Shown here one piece after another: positions 33,265 through 40,762 of a stretch of 51,376 nt of DNA (position 1 is its first letter; the number at the start of each line of letters is the position of its first letter). A model generated the notes under the pieces. That model saw nothing but the letters and a program-made list of their open reading frames with translations, ran no database searches and was not told the DNA's origin. Source of the stretch: DASPKT01 sp035627915 (GTDB lineage: Bacteria; Pseudomonadota; Alphaproteobacteria; Azospirillales; Azospirillaceae); the NCBI GenBank assembly GCA_035627915.1, contig DASPKT010000448.1, positions 1-51,376 of the forward strand, read 5' to 3'. The position numbers and the translations under genes were made by a program.

Positions 33265-36200
33265 CTACTCCGCCGGCGCCTGCCCGGGCTCCCCGTGCTT
33301 GGCGGCCCCCCCGGCCTCCTCCCGCGCCGGCCCCTTGCTGCCAGCCAGCGCGTAGACGGCGGGCAGCAGCAGCAGGGTCAGCACGGTCGCCAGCCCGATG
33401 CCGGAGAGGATGACCACGGCGATGACCGTGCGCACCTCCGAGCCCGCCCCGCCCGTCAGCATCAGCGGCACGGCGCCGGCGGCGGTCGCCACCGCGGTCA
33501 TCAGGACCGGGCGCAGGCGCAGCACCGCCGCCTCCACCGCCGCCGAACGGCGGTCCAGCCCGTCGGTCTCCTGCAGCTGGACCGCGAACTCCACCATCAG
33601 GATGCCGTTCTTGGCGGCGATGCCGATCAGCATCACGAGGCCGATCTGGCTGTAGATGTTCAGCGACTGCCCGGTCGCCCACAGCCCCAGCAGCGCCCCC
33701 GCCACCGCCAGCGGCACGGTCAGCATGACGGCGGCCGGCAGGCGCACGCTCTCGAACTGGGCGGCCAGGACCAGGAACACCACCACCAGGGCGAGGCCGA
33801 AGGTGAACAGCCCCTGCGACTGCGCCTCCAGGAAGCTGCGGCTTTCGCCTTTGTAGTCGATGCGCGCCTCGCCGGCGGGCAGCTCCTCCGCAGCGATGCC
33901 GCGCAGGTATTCCAGCGCCTCGCCCAGCGTATAGCCGGGGGCGAGGCCGGCCTCGATGGTGACGGCGCGGGTGCGGTTGAAGCGGCTCAGCTCCGCGGCG
34001 CTGGCGCCCTCGCGCAGGGTGACCAGGTTGGAGAGCGGGATGGCGGCGCCGGTCGCGGTGGAGCGGACATAGATGTCGGCGAGGTCGCCGGGGCTGCGGC
34101 GCTGCGCCTCCCCGGTCTGCAGCACCACCTCGTACTCCTCCCCGCGCGACAGGAAGGTGGTGACGTTGCGCGAGCCCAGCAGCGTCTGCAGGGTGGCGCC
34201 GATGGCCTGGGCCGGCACGCCCAGCTCCGCCGCCCGCTCCGCGTCCACCTCCACCAGCAGCTGGGGCCGCCGCTCGTCATAGTCGGCGTCGAGCCCGACC
34301 AGGCCCGGGTTCTCCGCGGCGCGCGCCAGGATGCGGTCGCGCCACACGGCGAGGTCGGCGTAGGTCGGCCCGCCGATGACGAAGCGCACCGGCCGCCCGC
34401 CGCCCTGCTGCCCCAGCGCCGGCCGGCCGCGCGCGTTCGCCTCCACCCCCGGCAGGGTGCGCAGGTAGCGCGACAGCTCCTGCTGGATCTCCGCCTGGCC
34501 GCGCTCCCTCTCGGCCCAGTCGCGCAATGCGATGACCAGGCGCGGCCGCGGGTTGGCGCCGCCGCTGACCACCGCCTGGACCTGGGCGATGTCGCCCGTC
34601 TTCTCCATGCTGTCCAGCAGGTGCCGCTCGACCTCCATCAGGTAGGAGGCGGCGTACTCGAACCCCGCCCCCTCCGGCGGGCTGACGGCGATGATGATGC
34701 CGCCGCGGTCCTCCGTCGGCACCAGCTCCTGCGGCAGCAGCGCGTAGAGCCCGGCCGAGGCGCCGGCGGCGCCCAGCAGCAGGGCCAGCGCCAGGGCGCG
34801 CCGGTCGACCAGCCGCTCCAGTACCCGCCGGTAGCCGCGCTCCACCCGGCCGAAGCCGGCGTCGACCGCGCGCTGCAGCCGGGTCGGCCGCCCGTGCCGC
34901 AGCATCACCGAGGACAGGGCCGGCACGATGGTGAGCGCCGCGACGGCGGAGATGGCGACGGTGCCGGCGATGGTCAGCGCGAACTCCCGGAACAGCCGGC
35001 CGGTGTCGCCGCCCTGCAGCCCGATGGGGGCGAACACCGCGACCAGGACCGACGTGGTGGCGACCACGGCGAAGAAGACCTGCCGGCCGCCCTTCAGCGC
35101 CGCCTCGCGCGGGGGCTCGCCCCCCTCCACCCGGCGCCAGATGTTCTCCAGCACCACGATGGCGTCGTCCACCACCAGGCCGGTCGCCAGCACGAAGGCC
35201 AGCAGGGTCAGCAGGTTGATGCTGAAGCCGAAGACCGCGATGACGGCGATGCCGCCGACCAGCGACACCGGGATGGTGACGGCCGGGATCAGGGTGGCGC
35301 GGCCGCTGCCGAGGAACAGCAGGATGACCGCGACGACCAGCACGACCGCCACCGCCAGGGTGATGACCACCTCGCCCAGCGCCGCCTCCACGAACTGGGA
35401 GCTGTCGTAGCTGACGCCGATGCTGATGCCGCCGGGCAGCTCGCCGGCCAGCCGGTCCAGCTCCGCGCGCACGGCGCGGGCGACCTCCAGCAGGTTGGCC
35501 CGGGCCTGGATGATGATGCCGAGGCCGACCGTGTTCTGGCCGTTGGCGCGGAACAGCACGTCCGGCTGCTCCGGCCCGATCTCCACCCGCGCCACCTCGC
35601 CCAGCCGAACCACCGCGTCGCCGGTGCGCAGCACCGGCAGGCGGGCGAAGATGTCGGGGTCGACGTAGGTGCGCTCCAGCCGCAGGCCGAGGTTGAGGGA
35701 CGGGCTCTCCAGCCGGCCGGCCGGCAGCTCCACGTTCTCCCGCCGCAGCGCTTCCTCCACGTCGCCGACGGTGACGCCGCGGGCGGCCATGGCGGCGGGG
35801 TCCAGCCAGACGCGCATGGCGGTGCGCCGCTCGCCGCCGATGTTGACCTGGGCGACGCCGTCAATGGCGGTCAGCCGGTCCACCACCAGCCGGTCAACCA
35901 AGTCGGTCAGTGCCAGCGGGTCGAGCGAGCGGCTGCGCAGGCTCAGCCACATGACCTCGTCGGCGTTCTCGTCGACCTTCACCACCTCCGGCGGGTCGAT
36001 GTCCTCGGGCAGGTCGCCCAGCGCCCGGTTGACCCGGTCGCGCACGTCGTTGGCGGCCGCGTCGATGTCGCGGTCGAGCGAGAACTGCACCTGCACGCGG
36101 GCCTGGCCGTCGCGCGACCGGCTCTCGATGGTCTCGATCCCCTCGATCCCGGCCAGCGCGTCCTCCAGCACGCGGGTGACGCGCGCCTCCACCACCTCGG

Positions 36201-36366
36201 CCGAGGCGCCGGTGTAGTCGGCGGCGACGGAGACGATGGGCGGGTTGATGTCCGGCGCCTCGCGCACCGACAGGCGCTGCAGCGCCACCAGCCCGAAGAC
36301 GATGATGAGGAGGTTGATGACGGCGGCCCCGATGGGCCGGCGCACCGCGAACTCGGCGAGCGTCAT
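33265..36366 (-). CDS. RND efflux pump, AcrB/HAE1-type inner-membrane subunit
   Basis: The 1033-residue transporter has the normal RND layout, with 12 membrane segments and two large periplasmic loops. Proton-relay Asp-Asp occurs in GLVVDDAIVVLEN (about 400) and the relay Lys in MLIGIAAKNGILMVEFAVQ (about 940). It exports drugs, lipids or metabolites using proton flow. The start ATGA overlaps the adaptor gene stop by four bases. No outer-membrane TolC-like gene is adjacent. An exact uronate-regulon operator lies 180 bases before the adaptor start. Confidence 0.93.
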   Translation of the reverse strand: MTLAEFAVRRPIGAAVINLLIIVFGLVALQRLSVREAPDINPPIVSVAADYTGASAEVVEARVTRVLEDALAGIEGIETIESRSRDGQARVQVQFSLDRDIDAAANDVRDRVNRALGDLPEDIDPPEVVKVDENADEVMWLSLRSRSLDPLALTDLVDRLVVDRLTAIDGVAQVNIGGERRTAMRVWLDPAAMAARGVTVGDVEEALRRENVELPAGRLESPSLNLGLRLERTYVDPDIFARLPVLRTGDAVVRLGEVARVEIGPEQPDVLFRANGQNTVGLGIIIQARANLLEVARAVRAELDRLAGELPGGISIGVSYDSSQFVEAALGEVVITLAVAVVLVVAVILLFLGSGRATLIPAVTIPVSLVGGIAVIAVFGFSINLLTLLAFVLATGLVVDDAIVVLENIWRRVEGGEPPREAALKGGRQVFFAVVATTSVLVAVFAPIGLQGGDTGRLFREFALTIAGTVAISAVAALTIVPALSSVMLRHGRPTRLQRAVDAGFGRVERGYRRVLERLVDRRALALALLLGAAGASAGLYALLPQELVPTEDRGGIIIAVSPPEGAGFEYAASYLMEVERHLLDSMEKTGDIAQVQAVVSGGANPRPRLVIALRDWAERERGQAEIQQELSRYLRTLPGVEANARGRPALGQQGGGRPVRFVIGGPTYADLAVWRDRILARAAENPGLVGLDADYDERRPQLLVEVDAERAAELGVPAQAIGATLQTLLGSRNVTTFLSRGEEYEVVLQTGEAQRRSPGDLADIYVRSTATGAAIPLSNLVTLREGASAAELSRFNRTRAVTIEAGLAPGYTLGEALEYLRGIAAEELPAGEARIDYKGESRSFLEAQSQGLFTFGLALVVVFLVLAAQFESVRLPAAVMLTVPLAVAGALLGLWATGQSLNIYSQIGLVMLIGIAAKNGILMVEFAVQLQETDGLDRRSAAVEAAVLRLRPVLMTAVATAAGAVPLMLTGGAGSEVRTVIAVVILSGIGLATVLTLLLLPAVYALAGSKGPAREEAGGAAKHGEPGQAPAE

Positions 36367-37493
36367 GGCGCCTCCAGCGCCGCCGCCGACCCGGTGGACG
36401 CCGGGGCTTGGGGCTGGCCGGAGATCAGCGGCGCCACGGGCGATTCCGCCACCGGCCTGGCGTCGATGCGGTCGCCCTCGGCCAGCTTGGCGGCCCCGTC
36501 CACCACCACCGGCTCGCCAGGATTGAGGCCGGAGGCGATCTCCACCGTGCCGGGGCCGCGCAGGCCCAGCTCCACCGGCCGGCGCTCCGCGGTGCCGTCC
36601 TTGCCGGCCACGAAGACGAAGTGGGAGGGGCCGATGGCGACGACGGCCAGCGCCGGCAGCACGATGCCCTCCCGGCTGCCCAGCAGCAGCGACACCTCCG
36701 CCAGCATGCCGGGCCGCAGCAGGAAGTCGGGGTTCTCCACGGTGGCGCGGGCGACGATCTGGCGGGAGGCCGGGTCGATGCGGGTGTCCACGTCCTTCAG
36801 CAGGCCGCGGAAGGTGCGGTCGGGATGCGCGCGGACGCGCAGCGTCACCGCCTGCCCGCGGTCGAGCCGGCCGGACAGGTCCTCCGGCAGGCGGAAGTCC
36901 ACGTCGACGGTGGCGATGGCGTCGAGCGTCGCCAGCGCTTCGCCCGGCTGGACATAGGCGCCGCGGCTGACCTGGCGGAAGCTCAGCACCCCGTCGAAGG
37001 GGGCCGTCACCGTGCGCTTCTCCAGCCGGGCGCGGGCGAGGTCCAGCTCGGCGTCCGCCGTGCGCAGCGCCGCCTGCGCCTCCTCCAGCGCGGTCTGGGT
37101 GCCGGCGCCGCGCGCCCGCAGGGTCCGCGCCCGCTCGAACGCGCTGCGGGCCTGCTCGGCGCGGGCCTCGGCGGCGGCAAGCTCGGCCCGCTCCACCTCG
37201 GCGTCCAGGCGGGCCAGCACCTGGCCCGCGCGCACCCGGGCGCCGTCCTCGAACATCAGCTCGCGCACCACCCCCTGCGCCTCCGCCGTGACGACGACGG
37301 AGTCGGCGGAGCGCACGGTGCCGACGGCGGCGACGCGCTGCTCCACCGGCGCGGTTCTCGCGGCGTCCACGGTCACCGTCTTGGCCCGCCCCGCCGCCTG
37401 CCCGCCGCCCTCCCCGCCGCGTGGCCACAGGAAGGCCGCCGCCGCGGCGACGGTGGCGGCGATGAGGACGAGGATCAGGGCAGCGCGGCGCAT
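36363..37493 (-). CDS. RND periplasmic adaptor (HlyD/AcrA-like membrane fusion protein)
   Basis: The 376-residue form from ATG 37493 has a membrane anchor (MRRAALILVLIAATVAAAAAF). Barrel-sandwich motifs (VVVTAEAQGVVRELMFEDGA), a helical hairpin of Ala/Glu/Arg repeats and VTAPFDGVLSFRQVSRGAYV follow. The beta-barrel/MP domain ends at TVEIASGLNPGEPVVVDGAAKL. A GTG start at 37568 would add 25 residues and cannot be excluded; neither has a strong ribosome-binding site. It couples the downstream RND pump to an outer-membrane channel. Confidence 0.9.
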   Translation of the reverse strand: MRRAALILVLIAATVAAAAAFLWPRGGEGGGQAAGRAKTVTVDAARTAPVEQRVAAVGTVRSADSVVVTAEAQGVVRELMFEDGARVRAGQVLARLDAEVERAELAAAEARAEQARSAFERARTLRARGAGTQTALEEAQAALRTADAELDLARARLEKRTVTAPFDGVLSFRQVSRGAYVQPGEALATLDAIATVDVDFRLPEDLSGRLDRGQAVTLRVRAHPDRTFRGLLKDVDTRIDPASRQIVARATVENPDFLLRPGMLAEVSLLLGSREGIVLPALAVVAIGPSHFVFVAGKDGTAERRPVELGLRGPGTVEIASGLNPGEPVVVDGAAKLAEGDRIDARPVAESPVAPLISGQPQAPASTGSAAALEAP

Positions 37494-37672
37494 CGTGTGT
37501 ACCGGGAACAAGCGGGCCGGGATCGGTCGAGCCACAGGGGCCTCAGGGGCAACATGGGTCCGCCGCACCCAAGGGCAAGCCTATCCGAGTGGTGGCCGGT
37601 CCGGCGGCGGCGTTCCCCCGTCAGCGATAACGGCCGGATGTTACAGGTGTTCGCGCGCCCGTCCCAGAAAAT

Positions 37673-37686
37673 TGACACCGGTAGCA
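37673..37686 (+). promoter_or_regulatory. exact uronate-regulon LacI operator outside the pectin locus
   Basis: TGACACCGGTAGCA is identical to the sites at 15282 and, on the other strand, 10678 and 12707. It lies between the divergent RND operon (180 bases) and the NUDIX gene (140 bases). In other sites the conserved TGACACCGGT half points upstream of the controlled gene, which here favours the NUDIX gene. Confidence 0.65.
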
Positions 37687-37825
37687 GAATAGCCGCACCG
37701 ACCCACGGCCGCAGGGGAGTTCCCGGGCTCGGGCGGCGGCTATTCGGGGACATCTCCCTCCGTCATGCTTGGCCGGGCCCGGGCCACCCTCCTATTCTGC
37801 CCGGGATCACCGGACGGGAGCCGTC

Positions 37826-38479
37826 ATGCCGGACAGGGACGAGGAAATGACCGCGGGCGGCGTCGACGGCCCCCGGTGGACCGAGTGGGCGCGCCAGCTG
37901 CACACGATGGCGGAGACGGGGCTGACCTATTCCCGCGACCCCTACGACATCGAGCGCTACCATGCCATCCAACGCATCGCGCGGGAGATGGTGGCCTGCG
38001 GCACGGGTGCGGCGATGGAGCGGGTGGAGGAGCTGTTCCGCCACCAGATCGGCCACGCCACGCCCAAGGTGGACGTGCGCGCCGCGGTGTTCCGGGGCGA
38101 CGAGATCCTGCTGGTGCGCGAGGCCTGCGACGGCGGCTGGACGCTGCCGGGCGGCTTCGCCGACGCCGGCGAGTCCGCCGCCGACGCGGCGCGCCGCGAG
38201 GTGCTGGAGGAGGCCGGGTACGAGGTGCGCATCACCCGGCTTCTGGCGCTGCTGGACAAGGCGCGCTACCCGCACCCGCCCCTGCCCTACCACTGCTACA
38301 AGGTCTTCTTCGGCGCCGAGATCACCGGCCGGGCCGAGCGGAACGGGCTGGAGGTCGACGGGGTCGGATTCTTCCCCGTCGACCGCCTGCCGCCCCTGTC
38401 GCCGGACCGGCTCCTGCCGGAGCAGGTGGCGCTGATCCACCGGGTGCACGCGACCGGCGCCCCCGCCGCCTTCGACTGA
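37826..38479 (+). CDS. NUDIX hydrolase with N-terminal Nudix_N-like domain
   Basis: The 217-residue protein has a helical N-terminal region (about 15-78: WARQLHTMAETGLTYSRDPY) like that of the Nudix_hydro_N ADP-sugar pyrophosphatases. A complete Nudix box occupies about 110-132 (GGFADAGESAADAARREVLE, then EAGYEV) with all catalytic Glu residues. It should hydrolyse a nucleoside diphosphate-linked compound, such as ADP-ribose or a nucleotide sugar, with Mg. The ATG at 37826 follows CGGGAG. It is divergent from the RND operon and an exact uronate operator lies in between. Confidence 0.88.
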   Translation: MPDRDEEMTAGGVDGPRWTEWARQLHTMAETGLTYSRDPYDIERYHAIQRIAREMVACGTGAAMERVEELFRHQIGHATPKVDVRAAVFRGDEILLVREACDGGWTLPGGFADAGESAADAARREVLEEAGYEVRITRLLALLDKARYPHPPLPYHCYKVFFGAEITGRAERNGLEVDGVGFFPVDRLPPLSPDRLLPEQVALIHRVHATGAPAAFD

Positions 38480-38528
38480 GGGGCCGCCAGTCCACCCGGG
38501 TCAGCCCGCCCAGTCCAGCCCGCCCGGG

Positions 38529-39992
38529 TCAGTCCACCTGGGAAAGGGGCCGGGCGACTTCCTCCAGCGGCTTGCGCTCGGCCGCGACGCCCATGAACTT
38601 CTCCACGACGGCCGCCACGATCATCAGCCCGGCGCCGAACAGGTAGCCCCAGAGCACGTTGACCCGGTCGCCGGTGTCGATCAGCAGGCCGAACACGAAG
38701 GGCGCGGCGACGCCGCCGAGGCCGGTGCCGATGGCGTAGAACAGCGCGATGGCGAGCGCGCGGATCTCCAGCGGGAAGCATTCGCTGACCGTCAGGTAGG
38801 CGGAGCTGGCGGCGGCCGAGGCGAAGAAGAAGATCACCGACCAGCAGATGGTCTGCGTCGTCGCCGTCAGCATCTCCTGCTGGAACATCCAGCCGGTGAT
38901 GGCGAGCAGGATGCCCGAGATGGCGTAGGTGAAGGTGATCATCGGCACCCGGCCCACCGTGTCGAACAGGCGGCCGAGGAAGATGGGGCCCAGGAAGTTG
39001 CCGGCCGCGAAGGGCAGGATGTACCAGCCCGCCTGGTCCGACGGCACCCCGTAGAAGGAGGTCAGCACCAGCACGTAGGTGAAAAAGATGGCGTTGTAGA
39101 AGAAGGCCTGGGCGATCATCAGCACGAGGCCCAGCGTCGTGCGGCGGCTGTGGTCCACCAGCAGCGAGCGCATCACCTCCGTGATCGGGGTGGAGTGCCG
39201 GGTCCTCAGCGTCACCCGGCGGGCGGCGGCCGGCAGGTCGATGCCGCGGCCGGCATAGCCGGCCTCGATGCGCGACACGATGCGCTCCGCCTCCTCCGCG
39301 CGGCCGTGGGTGATGAGCCATCGCGGGCTCTCCGGTATCCACAGGCGCAGGACCAGGATGACCAGGCCCAGCAGGGCGCCGATGAAGAAGCAGGCGCGCC
39401 AGCCCAGGTCGGCGCCCAGCACCAGCGGGTCCAGCAGGTACACCGAGCCGACCGCGCCCAGCGCCGCGCCGACCCAGAAGCTGCCGTTGATGACCAGGTC
39501 CGTCCAGCCGCGCCGGCGCGCCGGGATCAGCTCCTGGATGGTGGAGTTGATGGCCGTGTACTCGCCCCCGATCCCGGCGCCGGTGAGGAAGCGGAACAGG
39601 ATGAAGCTCCAGTCGTCCCAGGCGAAGGCGGTGGCGGCGGTCGCGACCAGGTAGACCAGCAGGGTGATGGTGAACAGCTTCTTGCGCCCCAGCCGGTCGG
39701 TCAGCCAGCCGAAGAAGATGGCGCCAAGCACGGCGCCCAGCAGGTAGGCGCTGTTGGCCAGCCCGACGTCGGTGTTGGTGAAGGCCAGTACGGGGCTTTC
39801 CTTCAGCGCGCCGGCGACGGACCCGGCCAGCGTCACCTCCAGCCCGTCCAGGATCCAGGTGATGCCGAGGGCCACCACGACCAGCGTGTGGAACCGGCCC
39901 CAGGGCAGCCGGTCGAGGCGGCCGGGGATGTCGGTCTCGATGATGGCCGGGTCGCGCGGAGCGGGCCCGGTCCCGTAGGCTGGCGATGACAC
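38529..39992 (-). CDS. MFS sugar transporter of the GH65 locus
   Basis: The 487-residue protein has about 12 membrane segments, the D-R-L-G-R-K-K loop after TM2, GAGIGGEYTAINS in TM4, IPESPRWLI before the central loop, and GRVPM later. This is the metabolite:proton symporter/sugar-porter branch of the major facilitator superfamily. It would move a disaccharide or similar sugar from periplasm to cytosol. The start is GTG after GGGGGAGAG. It is last in the receptor-phosphorylase-mutase-transporter series, 101 bases behind the mutase. Substrate inferred from neighbours. Confidence 0.85.
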   Translation of the reverse strand: MSSPAYGTGPAPRDPAIIETDIPGRLDRLPWGRFHTLVVVALGITWILDGLEVTLAGSVAGALKESPVLAFTNTDVGLANSAYLLGAVLGAIFFGWLTDRLGRKKLFTITLLVYLVATAATAFAWDDWSFILFRFLTGAGIGGEYTAINSTIQELIPARRRGWTDLVINGSFWVGAALGAVGSVYLLDPLVLGADLGWRACFFIGALLGLVILVLRLWIPESPRWLITHGRAEEAERIVSRIEAGYAGRGIDLPAAARRVTLRTRHSTPITEVMRSLLVDHSRRTTLGLVLMIAQAFFYNAIFFTYVLVLTSFYGVPSDQAGWYILPFAAGNFLGPIFLGRLFDTVGRVPMITFTYAISGILLAITGWMFQQEMLTATTQTICWSVIFFFASAAASSAYLTVSECFPLEIRALAIALFYAIGTGLGGVAAPFVFGLLIDTGDRVNVLWGYLFGAGLMIVAAVVEKFMGVAAERKPLEEVARPLSQVD

Positions 39993-40093
39993 GTCGGCTC
40001 TCCCCCTCTCTATGCTTGTCGTTGACCGGGAGACCTTCGCGGCTCCCGGCGGTCACTGCAACACGCCCGGCGATGCCGGGTCACGCCCCCAGC

Positions 40094-40762
40094 TCAGGTC
40101 CCGTCATGCGGCACGGGCGACAGGAGCCGCTCCAGGTCGAGCCCGGCGACGCTTGGCACCACCTCGTGGGCCAGCCTCAGCTCCGCGGGGTCGCCGATGC
40201 CGACCGCGTACATGCCGGCCGCCCGGATGGCCCGGAGGCCCGCCACCGAATCCTCCACGCCCACGCAGCGCGACGGGGCCACGCCAAGCGCCAGGGCGGC
40301 GGCCAGGAAGATGTCGGGCGCCGGCTTCGGGTGCGCGACAGCGCCGGCATCCACCACATGGTCGAAGCAGGCCGCGATGCCGAGCCGGTCCAGCAGCAGG
40401 GGCGCGTTGCGGCTGGCCGAGGCCAGCGCCACCTTCAGCCCGGCCCGCCGCGCGCCGGCCAGCGCACCGGCCGCGCCCGGCAGCAGGTCCGCCGGCGTCA
40501 TGCGGTCGATCACGGCCTGGTAGAAGCCGTTCTTGCGGTCGGCGAGCGCCCGCTTCTCCTCCGGCGCGAAGGCGCGGCCGGCGCCCTCCAGCACCACCTC
40601 CAGCGCCGCCATGCGCTCGACGCCCTTGATGCGCCCGTTGGCGGCGTCGGGCAGGTCCAGCCCCAGCTCGGCGGCCAGGCGCCGCCAAGCCTCGAAATGG
40701 GCGCCGGCGGTGTCGGCCAGCACCCCGTCCAGGTCGAAGATCACGGCGTCGAAGGGCCTCAT
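40094..40762 (-). CDS. pgmB: beta-phosphoglucomutase, HAD family
   Basis: The 222-residue HAD phosphatase-fold protein begins MRPFDAVIFDLDGVLADTAG, with nucleophile Asp10 and acid/base Asp12. It has the cap region KGVERMAALEVVL, the Ser/Lys motifs LASASRNAP and KPAPDIFL, and GVEDSVAGLRAIRAAGM. It interconverts beta-glucose 1-phosphate and glucose 6-phosphate. Its start overlaps the GH65 stop by four bases, the standard phosphorylase-mutase pairing, so the phosphorylase product feeds straight into glycolysis. Confidence 0.92.
   Translation of the reverse strand: MRPFDAVIFDLDGVLADTAGAHFEAWRRLAAELGLDLPDAANGRIKGVERMAALEVVLEGAGRAFAPEEKRALADRKNGFYQAVIDRMTPADLLPGAAGALAGARRAGLKVALASASRNAPLLLDRLGIAACFDHVVDAGAVAHPKPAPDIFLAAALALGVAPSRCVGVEDSVAGLRAIRAAGMYAVGIGDPAELRLAHEVVPSVAGLDLERLLSPVPHDGT

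Noticed and set aside
38480..38528. Short CCCGGGTCAGC-like repeats between the converging NUDIX and MFS genes
   Set aside because: The units are short, imperfect and confined to 49 bases, so they carry little information beyond GC-rich slippage.
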